A stretch of DNA of 64,000 nt. It comes from Isoetes taiwanensis. Lineage: Eukaryota; Streptophyta; Lycopodiopsida; Isoetales; Isoetaceae. Shown piece by piece: positions 25,395 through 37,766 of the stretch (positions within the stretch are counted from its first letter, which is position 1; the number at the start of each line of letters is the position of its first letter). The translations under genes and the position numbers were made by a program. The stretch spans positions 185,269 to 249,268 of the forward strand of contig JAJEKV010000384.1 of the NCBI GenBank assembly GCA_021234155.1, in the 5' to 3' direction. The notes beneath the pieces were generated by a model. It was not told the DNA's origin and searched no databases. It saw only the letters and a program-made list of their open reading frames with translations.

Positions 25395-25587
25395 CACTAC
25401 TATAAAAATAGGTAGAAATGGCACAAAAGTGACATTTACCCTCGCTTTTACTGAGCATAAACGTCACTTTTGTGCCATTTATGATGTTTATGCTCCCCAA
25501 ATGGCACAAAAGTGACGCTTATGTCTGGTAAAAAGGCGGAGGATAAATGTCACTTTTGTGCCATTTCTACCTATTTTTGTAGTAGTG
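25395..25587. mobile_element. CACTA-type MITE, complete
   Basis: The 193-bp element begins CACTACTATAAAAATAGG and ends with its inverted complement. The terminal inverted repeats are about 44 bp with a single mismatch. It is flanked by a 3-bp direct repeat, TAA, at 25392-25394 and 25588-25590, the target-site length expected for CACTA elements. The interior repeats the TIR word GGCACAAAAGTGAC in both orientations. It has no coding capacity. Confidence 0.9.
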
Positions 25588-25599
25588 TAAAATGAAGAT

Positions 25600-27580
25600 C
25601 GAGTTATTTCACACTTAAGCTAACTATTACAATACATACCTGCGTTCCTATAGCAGCAACCAGACCAATACATTCCAGCCAGGCACAACTCCAGGCATAC
25701 CCCATTTAGGATCGGCCGAATGAAGCGTCGAGTTATCCCCAGCGACGGACCTGAACTTCATCCTATTTCAACGTGTCCTCTTCCATACTTGTTGAGCCAC
25801 ATCCTGCAACCACCACATACATATAGCAAATAAGATGCATGACACCCATGCCAGTGTATGCACACACCAACCAGCTACACACCACAATTGCCCAACCCCA
25901 CATGTGTCATACAACTACTACAAACGAAAGCGGTGAATGCGTTTGCAAAGCAAGATATGTCCATTGTGACAAACCTGCAAGAATTTTTCGTTTTATAACA
26001 AGCGGTGCCTTGGCACTGGAGCGATGTTACGATATGCCTCGGGAAAACCAACAACCGTGGATCTGCGTACCGTTGCATCCCAAACCTGCAAAGAGAATCG
26101 GATAAGTAACTAATGTTTGAAAAAATACTAACTAGAGGAAGAAGATCAAAAGTACCTCTACAACATCTGGTCTTACACAGATGCAAAATTGGAACGATTA
26201 TGTTTCAATTGTACTAACAGTGGGGACACGAATCATGTAGCGCCCAAAGAATCGCACATTACAGCCTGGGAGAAGAAAGAAACCATCCATAAAGATTGAA
26301 GAACAAAGCCCAAGAATAAGCAAAAGCAAAATATCAAATTATATTATTGCAAAAAAGGATGAGAACCTGAAGCCACAAACGATTTGCAGGAAGTCTCCTT
26401 AAACATCTAGAAACAGCTAAAGAATTAAACTTGAAGAGAAATGGAGGGTTTACAAAGTGGCCACAGAAACACAGGGAGTATTTCAATCAGGAGGCTTGCC
26501 AAGATAGCCAGCTCACGGATCTGAAAAGAACAATGGGGCCTTTCATGCTCCCTCGATTTACTCCCTACACGTAAGATTGCTCCGAAGCTTAAACCGATAT
26601 TCCAGGCGTAATTAACATGGGATTATTACCACCCGGCTCATGCAATCCGGAAAGTGCACGGCAATTTAGAAACGCAACAAACCGTATAAAAATCGTATAA
26701 CCTTCGTGGAAAACCATTAATCACGCACATTTTCAGCAAGAAGAAAAACATAAGAGAAAAGTCGGCCATGCTCGCAGACGAGTTCTAGAGGCTGGTCAAC
26801 AAAACCGGACATGGCGAGACCATTGAATATTAGAGCAATATCGATTCTCTCGAGCAACTGTGGCGGCACTTACCACCATCGCAAATCGGCCAAACAAAAG
26901 ATGTATAAGACGTTGTCTAGAACCACGCCATGGCGAGAGACGCAAAGATAAGAACCCATAAATTTTTGTTACCCGGATTATGGCTATGGGTGTAAGAGCA
27001 GAGCTCACGGAATGGGGCGAAAGCAAACCGGAGAAAGCGAGCCTCGGCGAGAACATCAGACGGGTGGGATTCCTCGGCCGGATAAGCACAAAAACGTGGC
27101 TTCCTCGCAATTTTTCTCCCAAAAATTTTCCCTCACGATTTTTTCCCCGGACAGGAATCCAAAGAATATGGGAATCGAATCTGGCTAGAATCAATTATAT
27201 AAGTGTAGAAAAGCTCCTCAGATCACCTTAAGAACTGCCACTTGTCACCGTTGAATCTTGAAATTAGAGCAGTAAGTGCTCACGCCGATTTTACACATGA
27301 AGATTTTGTATTCAACTTTAAATACACCGCTGTATACATTTTCGGTTCTCACTCAGCGACCAGAAATGCTTTTATAAGAGATCGCTTGCGACCAGCAGGA
27401 GGAGGAGGTGGAGGTCTCTGTATTTTGAAGGTACCGACCGTATACATTTTCCTAGGTTTGCATTCTGATTTGTCGAAAATGTAATCATGGCATAGAGAAG
27501 GGACCAGAATGATCTTATTGATGAGATCGCTTGCGGCCAGGATGAGAAGGAGGATGTCTCAGTAATTTGGAGGTAGGTAG
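25600..27580. other. upstream region of the PPR gene, no gene recognised
   Basis: A minus-strand open stretch at 26796-27194 (132 codons) has no recognised domain. It could be part of a divergent gene or leader, but nothing supports that. Two similar words, TATACATTTTC and GAGATCGCTTGCG, occur at 27334/27443 and 27380/27525, a small local duplication ahead of the PPR start. Confidence 0.5.
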
Positions 27581-27588
27581 CGGGTCGA

Positions 27589-29622
27589 ATGTTTCAACTG
27601 CCTTCAATTCAAACATTAATCTGCATTTTGCACAAGTGCAGGAAAGAAAAGAACCTAGCATATGTGCATGCCTATATTAGTAATAGCAAGATTGAGGTTC
27701 ATAGAGTGGTAGGTAACTACGTTGTGCCAGTTCTAGTAGGATGTGATAGTGTTTTTGATGCCCATCGTATCTTCAACAGCTTAGTTCAGCGAAATGTGTA
27801 TTCCTGGACGTCGCTCATATCAGGGCATGTTGAATGCGGACAACCTAGTTACGCTTTCATCTTATATCAGAAAATGCAAGAGGATTATATACCTCCTAGC
27901 AGTTATACAATCATGGTCTTATTGAGAGCATGTGCTAGGCTGAAAGATATAAAAATGGGTCGGGAGCTACACAAGGAAGCTGTAACAAAAGGATTTGAGA
28001 AGAATATTATTGTTGGTAATACACTCCTCGACATGTATGCCAAATGCGGCCTGCTTGCAGAAGCCGAAGATGTCTTTATGCACTTGCCAGTTCGTGATGT
28101 TGTATCCTGGAATGTATTACTCTCGGGATATGTTGAGAATGAACTTTGCCAAGAAGCCCTCAAATATTTTGAGAAAATGCAATCAGAGGGATTTCTTCCT
28201 GATGAAATCACATTTGTTTGCAGCCTAAGGGCGTGTGGCGGTGCAGGATCTGTAAAAAAGGGACGTGAGATGCACAGTGAGATTGAAAAGATGGGGTTTG
28301 AGGGAGAGATTTATGTGGGCAATACATTGGTCGACATGTACGCCAAATGTGGTTCACTTGCTGAAGCACTAGAAGTCTTTGACAAGTTGCCAATACGAAC
28401 TGTTGTGTCATGGAATGCTTTGGTTGCAGGATATATGGAAAATGGTCTATCTCGGGAAGTACTGAAATGTGTGGAAGTGATGCAGCTGGAGGGTACATCT
28501 CCAGATGCCTTCACATATGCGTGCAGCTTAAAAGCATGCAGTTCAATAGGAGCTGTGAACAGAGCTAGACAACTGCATGGTGAGCTCAGACGAAATGGGC
28601 TTGAAGGAGATCCTTTCTTAAGAAGTACTTTAATTGACATGTATGGAAAATGTGGATCACTTGCAGAGGCGTGCAAAACATTTGACAAGGCACCAATGCG
28701 TGATGTAGCCTTGTGGAATGCAATGATAAATGTCTATGGCACAAATCATGAAGGCATCTTGGCTATGCAGTGCTTTGGGGACATGCAAAGGTGCAATATA
28801 AAACCAGATTCTATTACATTCACATGTCTCCTTACTGCATGCAGTCGTGCTGGTTTAGTATGCCAAGGGCAGGAATATTTTAGGACCATGAGAGAACATT
28901 ATGGGATTGATGCAACTATTGATCACTATACATGCATGGTTGATCTTCTTGCACGGTCTGGATACTTGTTTCAAGCAGAACAATTGCTCGAAACTATATT
29001 AAATGTGCCTTCTATAAAGACATGGACTGCGTTGCTCAGTGCTTGCAAAATTTATGGAGAAGCAAAGCTAGCTTTAACATGCTTTCAGCACCTCACTCCG
29101 TTAAATCCAACTGCAGCTTCTTATGTGCTTTTATCAAGTATCTATGCAAGTGCTGGCAGGTGGGAAGATGCAAGCAGAATAGAGGAGTTGAGGAAACATA
29201 TGGGAGCTCAAAAGAAGCCTGCAATGGCTTTGATAGAGGTGAATAAGAAAGTACATGGGTTTGTAGTTGGGGATATCAAGTGCCAGAGTAAAGAAGCTAT
29301 ATCAACGCTCGAAAATTTGAATTTGCGCATGAAGAAAGAAGGATATATTCCAATTTTAGATCTTGTATTAAAACCTCTTTCACTTGAAGAGAAAGAGGAA
29401 GCAATGTGTGGGCATGCAGAGAAGCTGGCTATAGCGTTTGGACTCTTGCACACACCACAGGGTCAGGCGCTGTATGTAACTAAGAACCTAAGGATGTGTG
29501 ATGACTGCCACAATGCAGCTAAGATAATATCTAGAATTGAAAGACGGGAAATCATCCTCCGAGAGGCTTCTTGGGTTCATCATTTCAAGGATGGTTTGTG
29601 TAAATGCGGGGATATGTGGTGA
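27589..29622 (+). CDS. PLS-class pentatricopeptide repeat protein with DYW-type deaminase domain
   Basis: The intact 677-residue intronless frame has about twelve PPR motifs from residue 70 to 474 in the P-L-S rhythm, for example VVSWNVLLSGYVENE, VGNTLLDMYAKCG and ITFTCLLTACSRAG. E-type motifs follow (TWTALLSACKIYGEA, YVLLSSIYASAGRWEDA), then a PG-box-like segment (PAMALIEVNKKVHGF) and the DYW cytidine-deaminase domain. The zinc-site residues are present: HAEKLA (HxE), CDDCH (CxxCH) and HHFKDGLCKCGDMW. The last three residues are DMW, not DYW. Such proteins bind specific organelle transcripts and convert C to U in plastids or mitochondria. The N-terminus is short and shows no obvious transit peptide, so the true start or an upstream exon may be missing. 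The gene stands alone; a LINE end lies just downstream. It is the only clearly functional gene in the window. Confidence 0.93.
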   Translation: MFQLPSIQTLICILHKCRKEKNLAYVHAYISNSKIEVHRVVGNYVVPVLVGCDSVFDAHRIFNSLVQRNVYSWTSLISGHVECGQPSYAFILYQKMQEDYIPPSSYTIMVLLRACARLKDIKMGRELHKEAVTKGFEKNIIVGNTLLDMYAKCGLLAEAEDVFMHLPVRDVVSWNVLLSGYVENELCQEALKYFEKMQSEGFLPDEITFVCSLRACGGAGSVKKGREMHSEIEKMGFEGEIYVGNTLVDMYAKCGSLAEALEVFDKLPIRTVVSWNALVAGYMENGLSREVLKCVEVMQLEGTSPDAFTYACSLKACSSIGAVNRARQLHGELRRNGLEGDPFLRSTLIDMYGKCGSLAEACKTFDKAPMRDVALWNAMINVYGTNHEGILAMQCFGDMQRCNIKPDSITFTCLLTACSRAGLVCQGQEYFRTMREHYGIDATIDHYTCMVDLLARSGYLFQAEQLLETILNVPSIKTWTALLSACKIYGEAKLALTCFQHLTPLNPTAASYVLLSSIYASAGRWEDASRIEELRKHMGAQKKPAMALIEVNKKVHGFVVGDIKCQSKEAISTLENLNLRMKKEGYIPILDLVLKPLSLEEKEEAMCGHAEKLAIAFGLLHTPQGQALYVTKNLRMCDDCHNAAKIISRIERREIILREASWVHHFKDGLCKCGDMW

Positions 29623-29759
29623 TCTATTATACCAAAATGATGGGGATAAACAGTTCACTTTAGTCTTCCCATTTTGCAGAAAGCGGGCAAAATCCCATCA
29701 GATGGGGTCATGTTTAACCATGGGCATATCTATTGAGTTTTACAGGATAGGAATTAAAT

Positions 29760-30165
29760 CCTCTATTAATGTATACAGCGCAAAGTTACTTGTCTGCCCC
29801 AATATCCAGGAGTATGCGGAGAATTATAGCACGATACAGAACTGGGTCTCACTGGCTCAGAGTGGAGACAGGTAGGTGGCAGAGGAGTCCAAGGGAAGAG
29901 AGGAAATGTACGTTGTGTGAGACAGATGCCATAGAAGATGAGATACACGTATTCTTAAACTGTAGCTGCTATAAAGAAATAAGAGAGAGACATAATATAG
30001 CCCATACTGATTATTACTCCTTACACCAGTTGAACCCACAAAAATTAGGCAACTACCTCAAAGAGCTGGAATTACATAGAAATTTTTTGCTCAAACTTTG
30101 AGATATGATGATGTAAATTCGTTCGCTTCATGGCCCTTTGGGTCTCTCGAAGTGTGAATCAATCA

Positions 30166-30222
<57 letters not shown>
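29760..30222 (+). mobile_element. LINE 3' end with (ATT)n tail
   Basis: The reading at 29769-30101 has RRIIARYRTGSHWLRVE, then RKCTLCETD and EDEIHVFLNC. This is the C-terminal zinc-binding segment (C-x2-C ... H-x4-C) of LINE ORF2. After the stop come about 60 bp of 3' UTR (TGGCCCTTTGGGTCTC) and an uninterrupted ATT microsatellite at 30166-30222. The element is heavily 5'-truncated and lies about 140 bp after the PPR stop codon. Confidence 0.75.
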
Positions 30223-30229
30223 GCATCTG

Positions 30230-32040
30230 TGTCGGTGTCATGTTATAGTCTGAGTGTCGGTTTTTTTTGGAAACTAGTGCGCAGTTTCTATGATTTCCGT
30301 CGGATAAGGTTGTGTGTGTTTAAACCACGGCATGTCATGTTTTAATGAGAGTGAAAGAAATAGTGGGCTTATTTTGTGAACTAAACAAGACCCCATCCGA
30401 TATATACACATTTGGCCGAACGGCTTTTACAAAGATTTGCATTCCGAAAACTTTTATACCGTTTGGACAGGACTTCCAAGAAGAGAGATTTGGAAAGTAC
30501 AACCGTGTGAAAATATTTACATCTGCATTTTGAAGATATGTTGGATGTTGTGAAAATAGATATTTCGAAACTGAAATGTCCATGGTTTCTTACAAGTAAT
30601 GGCAACCCTACTTTATTCCTAGCATTCATATAGATGGTCCCTGATAATATCAATAAATGTTACAAGAAATTTATGGCGTTTCTCAATAACAATTGGAAAA
30701 ATGTGTGAAGTAGGAATAGACTTATTAAGATTCGTTGTACACGTGACAACCCCATATTTTAAAGTTGGACAACGTCAAAACAAAATAGGACTAGGAAAAG
30801 TGCCTAAAGTTGCTAGGCCTTTTGTCCGGTGTAAGCTCAAAAACTATTCTATTACAAGAAATTTATCGCTGCGGCCTCACATTTCTCTTTACCCACTTGG
30901 CGTCAGTTCAAAATCCAAGTATTATAGAGGAAATTTCAAGATTATTTCTATTGACTAAACAATCTATTGATCAGTAAGTTACTGTTAGTCTATTAGTTAA
31001 TTCAAGAACATCTAATCCTGTGAAACCAGTTTCCTTGAATGGGATGGTGAATTGAGTTTTTAAGAGGTTTAAAAACTATGACCCTAAAACAATAATGTAC
31101 AGAAATTGTCTATGTGCTCCCTTTATTTGACCATTGCTAAGCGTTCGCATAAGAATAATACATCTCTCCTTTCCATCACATACTCCATAAGCTTTTGGCC
31201 TTTGATGTTGAATTCTTAAGGTGTGATGTTCCTCATCCTAATGGATGTCAATCTATTAACATGCTCCGAACAAAATGATATAACATCAAAGTTTATGCAA
31301 AATTTATTGCATATCATAGACATTTATCATAGACATTTATATCATAGACATTGTTCTTACGCTCTATATAATGTAATCCAATTAGCCATCTTCCTATATT
31401 TTGAGCAATAGTTATTACTTGATTTTTGCTTATGGCTATTGGATCCTCGCTTTAAAAAGAGGTTCCTCATGTTAGTTTTGAGGCTGAATGATTTTTCCAT
31501 ACTAGATTTCCTTCTAGTCAAAGTACTCTAATAAAATTTAGCTCGAAAAAAATATTTCACCTCTCTAATGAGATTTATTTCTGAAAAATTACTAGGCAAA
31601 AACTAACTCCATATAGAAAATTTGGATGCCAGAACTTATGTTGGAACTTAAGATGGAGGCGAAATTGGGCCAAAAGCCAGTATATATCTACTTAAGGATA
31701 CAGATAGCCGGCATCTAGCTGGACCATCGACATGCTTCTTGAGCTAGTTTAAACCCGGCTCCTAGCTCCAGAAATACAATATATTGGCCTTTTTATGAAT
31801 TTCAATAAGCTCCAGAAGATTCACATATCATTTTTTGCCTGCTAGAAATTCGAATCCAGGCTTCGAGGTTCTCTATAACTCTGCCCAAGAGCATCGAATT
31901 ATGCCCAAACAACTACATCTACCCTAATTTTGGCCTATTACAGACCTAATTTGAGCTTCCTGAGCAGTTCTAAAGCTATTCCCATGGCCAAGGCTCGATG
32001 CCATCCTTCCAACAGTTGCAGCAAGAGAGCCTACAATTAT
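30230..32040. other. no gene recognised
   Basis: This AT-rich DNA has only short open stretches. A word CATAGACATTTAT is repeated near 31313-31350. The interval carries no domain I recognise. Confidence 0.6.
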
Positions 32041-32068
32041 AGAATAGAATAGAATAGAATAGAATAGA
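32041..32068. repeat. (AGAAT)n tail of minus-strand LINE
   Basis: Five to six AGAAT units, which read ATTCT in the LINE's sense. The plus-strand LINE at 41745-43845 ends in the same pentamer. Confidence 0.9.
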
Positions 32069-35000
32069 AATTATTGTCCCTTGTGCCCTAAGGCCCTCGG
32101 ACTCGATGTAGCATGGGCGATCTCCTAAAGGGCGCTATTAGCACATCACACTGGTTTATTGTAGCCTTTTCCAAGGCTTCCTTAGTTTTATTAGCACCCG
32201 CACCCCGCTTTTAATCGGCATCATGGCGTGCGGTGGTCGCGTCGTTATCAATCAGCTTTTAGTCGAGCATTTAGTATGTCTATGACTGCGCCTCTTGGGC
32301 TTATTCATATTACAAGCCCTCTTTCTTTATGCACTTCTCGATGCCCCATCATCATCTCCTCGACAAGGCCGCGGATCTCTCATTGTTTACGCCCTTATCA
32401 TCGGTGTGTACCGCCGACCCCATCTTATGTTTCGTATTTGTTTCTAACGCCTCGGTACATTGGGCACTCATTGAAGGCGGTGATTCTCATCCTCCACTTT
32501 CCTGATTATCCTGCATTCTACATATCAGATTGTCCTTTTTCTATTTTCCTCCATCACGGTCCTTTTCAATTCTTAGATCGTGGCTCCCCATCATCGGAAG
32601 TAACTCCCAATGGCTGATTGGAACCTTGTGTCCACACCTTTAGCCCATTTCCGTCTTTGTGTCGTCATTTTTTTATACCTCAGATTCTGCTGATTCCTGT
32701 AATTCTCCCCCTATATATATCTCAAAGGTCTGCGGCTCGATTTCTCGCGGACCCTAAAATGACTATTTTGGTTTTTGCAAGGTTTACCGTTGACTTCGCT
32801 TTTTTTCGCATGAAGGTCTCTAGTAGCTTTAGTAATCACATTGCATTCCCTTATTCTTTGTGGCCATCATGCTCGTGTCATCAGCGATATAACATAATAG
32901 GTACCTTGGTGTCTCCTAATGTAGGGGCGTCCGTATCCCTAACAATGTCTGGGATGGGGGGCCTGTTCGTTTGACTTCTCAGATCGCAATTTATTGCCCC
33001 GTCCTTCCTGCTCCATTTTTTGCATATACCCGTGGTATAGTCTTGCAATCGCTCCTACCATGTCTCGGTGCACATATCTATCGGTCTTCCCTCGGAGGTG
33101 TCGAATGCCTTTCTAAAGTCCACAAAGTAGCATATTATTTTCTTTCCACAGAGCTGCATTACGCTCTATTAGTATCCGTAGGATTACTAGATGATCCGTG
33201 GTTGAGTGTTCGGCCAAGCCTGCCTCGTCCTTGTGCCCTCGGGTTTCTGATTTACGCCCACTATTTTCCATTTGTGTCGAACTTTTTCAAACTACTTTCG
33301 CGAAGATAGAGCTCACCATAATTGTCCTATAGTTCCGGTTCCCTCTGCTCCCCATTTGTGTAGAGGTATGACCTCGTTGTATGCCCATCGTCTGGGGGCC
33401 CCGGTATGTATTATGCCATTAAAATGTGGGAGCTTTGTTTCCCTATTGTTGTATCCGCAAGCGGTTAGTCCATAGAGATCCGGGGCTTTGTTATTAGCCA
33501 TCCCGTTTAGTGCTATCATTACTTCCTGTATGCTGAAGCACGATTTATCCATCTCTTGTAATGCAGATATTGGCATTGGGGGATGCCCCCGTCTTATATA
33601 GTTTCTCAAGTATTTCTCCCATCCGGTTGTTGATGTTTGTCCTGTGTGTTTCGGTTTTTCTATTCCCCCTCTCCCTTCCTTTAAATCCCTTCCAGAAATT
33701 TCGGGGTTGTCTTTTCAGTATTTTAGCCAGATCCCATTGATGATGTACCAAATTTTTGTTTCGCTTTGACTTCAACATTCTTAGGTATGCCGCTCTTTCT
33801 TTTTGATGTGTCTCTCTGTCTATATGCGCCCGACTCTTCTTTTTGTTCCTGCATTCCTCATCATACCACCTGGAGGCCTTAAAAAGCATTGCCCCTCCCG
33901 GTCTCTTTTCGTTTTTTCAAGACCTCAATTGCGCCTTCACCATTATGTCATTAGGCACGCGTTCCCATTCTTATCCGCTCTATGCTCTCCCATTCCCATT
34001 TTCCCATTTCGCTCGATAGATTGTATGAATATATCGCATATTTATCCTCAAATTGTATTTTCATTTTTTGCCTTCTCTTTCTCTTTTCCCATTGTGTTAT
34101 CAACTTGAGTTTGCTCACCCCCTTTGAATGTTAACTGCATGGGTTTGTGACTTTCCCTTTCCCGTCGGCCATTCTAGTAGCACGAAGCTTGAGACATTTT
34201 TCCAGGCGCTTGGTCATTCATTATCACATAATCTACTATGCTTCCCCCGTGTGCATTCTGGCTCGTGAAATTTCCTGATCCTCCCCATTTTTGTACCCCA
34301 TTAGCTATAATGACCCATTTTCGCCGTGCACACTTCAAACAAGTAATTCACCTTTGGTATTGATCCTCAAATTGTCTTGTCTTTGTGCCTTTTTTCCAAT
34401 CCCGTGATCTTGCAAGATGTGTTTGCTTGCCTATTCATTTGTCCATCCTTATGTTTTGTGCTTGTTCTGGCCGGGGATGCACTTAGTAATAAAAGGGTAT
34501 GGACATCTCATGTTCAAGTGTGCCCAAAAACATCCCTAGTATCTTGATGAAACGTGGAAGCTAATTTAACCCCTAAAGTATATATTTTGCCCCGGATAAT
34601 GGCAAAAACCCCTAATGGTAAGTATACAAATCTTGAATGGTAAAAAAACCCCCTTTCTTGCATGCACATGTCCCATTACTACAAAGAATCTGAATCCCCC
34701 GGGGTTCCCCGGCACGCTCGGCGTTAGATCCCCTATTAGAATCATTGCCCCCTATTCCTTCCACTTCATCATACTCTCCCCCAAGTTCTAGCAATTCTAG
34801 TTTGTCCTTTGTTTTGGCGGGTAATGCTGCTATGATCAAAATTAGGTCTTTTTGTTTTGCAATTGAATACTTAGTATCATGTATCTTTTATTGATATCCG
34901 AATGTAAAATACATGCACTATTTGCTACACTCTCTTTCACATAACAAGCTAGGCCTGCGCTTCCTCTTCCTATCTTAAAATCCTTATCTTTCCAGATGTG

Positions 35001-36162
35001 AATAGTCGGTACCCCTCTTCCTGGCGGTACCGCTTAATATTGTGTTCCCATGTCTCTACGGGACATATTATGTCATGACTATGGGCTCCCTCGAGCCTCT
35101 CTCCGTCATCCCAAGGGTATCCAGTACAATTCCAGTACCATATTGTCAGCGTCTCTTCCCTCGAGGCTGCTTCTTTGGGGTTTCTGGTGTTCTGCTCCGT
35201 TGCCTACTCTTCTCGATCGTCCTCTGGCCTTTGTGATCGAGGTTGGGCCCATGGTTCCGGCTTGGGGCGTTCGATCTTTGCCGACCCCGTTTCCGCTTCT
35301 TTCTGCTCCTCTGGGTTGAATCACTTCTAGGACTATCGCCTTCGGTGCCCCCCCAAGGCTGGCTTTCCACGCCCTTGTGGCATAACCACCAAGGGATTGA
35401 TATTCTCCTTCTCCACTTCTATTGACTTTGTGGACTCCATATTCTGTTCTTGTCCTAAGATTGTTTGCTCTTTGACCCTCTGGTGCAGGTACACTTTGCC
35501 ATTCGACTCCCACATGTATCCCCGCGTCGATTCAATTTCGGCCTGGCGGTTCCACCTGTAGCCCTTGACGTTGCATGACCGTTAGAGCTTCCTGTACTTT
35601 GATCCCATTCTTTAGCCTGGATCCCATGCGCAGTATCCTCTCCTTGGCATCGTGTCCCCGAGTGTCGATTTATGTGCCCGGACCCGCCCTCTCCATTGGC
35701 CCCGACCGCTTTGCTTTGACGATGATGCTCCGGTGTTCTTTTGAAGAATATCTCTATTATTTCTCGATCACTTTCGATATGTGTCTTCATTAGGTTTCTC
35801 TGCTACCCCTATTAGGCTAACGTCATGCTTAATTCTATTCTGCTCCTCAAATTCCATGATATGCGGCTTTATTCTATCAAATGATTCCCATGCATCTAAC
35901 TCACATTTGTTTTTAACTCAACCAACCTCTGCATGATCTTAGCTTTTTCTTCTTCAATCTCGTCTATCCTGCGCTGCATCTCCTCGCTTGTCCTCTCGAC
36001 CCCTCCTATCCTTACGTCCATCTTTGGAGATGGCTATTTTGTTGCGGTTGGCTCCTCTCAACGTGTTGAGTGCATCCATGCTTCGGGATTCTAGACTCGG
36101 TTGCTTGTTCATTTGAGCCAGAAAATCTTTGAGATCCTATTGGCTCAGTGGTGCTCTTGCCA
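32041..36162 (-). mobile_element. near full-length LINE (non-LTR retrotransposon), decayed
   Basis: Read on the minus strand, ORF1 begins near 36162 (MARAPLSQ) with a charged, coiled-coil-like N-terminal part and runs to about 35200 through several frames. The endonuclease domain starts near 35150 (YWNCTGYPWDDGERLEG, then DIICPVETWEHN) and shows an ELGGEYDEVEG segment near 34780. The linker (ASRWYDEECRNKKKS) and reverse transcriptase follow at 33889-32800: IALNGMANNKAPDLYGLTA, a GAPRRWAYNEVIPLHK segment, EHSTTDHLVILRILIE, and an IADD box near 32890 in place of YADD. It ends at a microsatellite that reads ATTCT repeats on the minus strand (32041-32068). Frame breaks throughout show it is dead. 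Confidence 0.8.
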
Positions 36163-36510
36163 TATCTGCTTTCTTTTGTTGGCTGAGGCCGGTGCTTTCG
36201 CCATTGCTCCGGGGGTGCCGTATGCGTGCCGGTGATTTCGCCCCGGGTTACCGCAGAATGGAATTCTTCCGGTAAGATAGCCGCACTATACGTAAAGTAT
36301 GTATATTACATCTTTAAATGGTGCGTTATTCAAAAATCACCGTTAACTCCGAGTTTGAATTTTGAAATAGCCATATCCATTAATTATTCTGCCCACCACT
36401 ACTTATTATTCGATTCACCCTTTAGATCTCGTCGTCTTTCCATTCCCGCTGATTGGCCGGGGGTGACCCTCTCTGTACCAATGCAAGATTCGGTAGTTGC
36501 CTACCGGAAT

Positions 36511-36578
<68 letters not shown>

Positions 36579-36579
36579 T
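36511..36579. repeat. (TTTA)n microsatellite
   Basis: About seventeen uninterrupted TTTA units. Its position suits the tail of a minus-strand retroposon. Confidence 0.95.
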
Positions 36580-37140
36580 GCCTTTATTCAATCATTTTGG
36601 TGATCCGGGAACCAGTTGGAGGGTCATGCCCTCGCTATCCTGGCCTATGGCGGGGGTTAGACCCCTCAGTCCGTAGCGTATCCCAGTCTCCTTTTTTACT
36701 ATAACACATTTATATACATATACATCGTATCCTTTCATGCTGTCTGGTACTCTATGGTGGTCAAATTTTGTTGTTCTCATGATGATTTTGAGTTTATAGT
36801 AGTCCAGACTACCAGTTGGTGGATCCAACCCTCGCTATCTTGGTGTACGGCGGAGGCTGGGCCTCTCTGTCCCCTAACTTATTCCGTTCACTTTTTACTC
36901 AGATGATCTTGCCTTTCCTGTATAGTCCCAGTCTCTGCTGCATTCCCTATTTTGTCGGTTATGTGTCCCTTCATTTCCCCGTCTTATTCTATCGACTTAG
37001 ATTCTTCTTGTATTCGCCACCTTCATATTTAGTGTCACGCCTCACCATGTTGTCCACGCTTTGTTCGATGATTTTAGCCCGTAGCTGGTTTTGGTTTTGT
37101 CGCCGTATCCAAAGCCCACCTGGCTTTTGAGGCTCGTCGC
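36511..37140 (-). mobile_element. LINE-like 3' end with (AATA)n tail
   Basis: The (TTTA)n microsatellite at 36511-36579 is preceded, in the minus sense, by TGATTGAATAAAGGCATAAA, as in a LINE 3' UTR. Two diverged copies of a segment with CCCTCGCTATC and GGCGGRGG words lie at 36620-36665 and 36828-36870. No domain is recognised upstream, so this is a tentative 3' fragment next to the larger LINE. Confidence 0.4.
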
Positions 37141-37766
37141 TTTGTTGTTGTTAAAGCGTAAGTTTTATCTGTTTTAGCTATCCTTCCTACAAACCGCTTT
37201 CATTGATTATACTACTTGCATTAGAAAAAATGGGGTCTCCAACCGTCTTCCTAAGAAAATCCTAAGATAAATTCCATGTCATTTTAAGTTACTATTTTAC
37301 CTTTTCCACATCATCACTTTGTCTTTATAACAAGAAGATTTAGAAATCCTTCACATTAGAACCGTATCTTTAGAACCGAAGGCATTATTTTAGCATCCAC
37401 GTGGCCACATTAAAAAAACCAAAAAAAAAAAGCTTTGCTCGTGCGTAGAGCGTTCCTCATTTACATCTTGTTTTTGGATCTACAGGGCACAAAATCGGCC
37501 ATTGAGACTCTCACTCTCCGGATCAACCACAAGATCGACCACCGAAACTCTTCCTCGAGGTAGGTTTTCTACCTCAACCATTTGATCTTATATTTGCCGC
37601 TTGTTCATTTTTTGAAAATGTGAATTCATTTGAATTTGAATTTGAATTCAATTTGAATTTGTATTCAAAATCCTTTGCCTCCAATGAAGAATGCATATAT
37701 ATATATATATGCAATGGAGTTCCAGAGCAGAATTTTTGCTCATTACCTTTACCTTGCCATTCTGCA

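Noticed and set aside
32228-33475. Several plus-strand open stretches over 100 codons
   Set aside because: The minus strand carries reverse-transcriptase and linker motifs of a LINE here, so these are antisense.
35042-35793. Plus-strand open stretches of 60-90 codons
   Set aside because: They are antisense to LINE ORF1 and the start of its endonuclease.
37226-37245. GGGGTCT word as left end of the first A/B element
   Set aside because: Only seven bases match the 45560 terminal repeat and no inverted partner is found before 45560, so the borders of the first element remain unknown.
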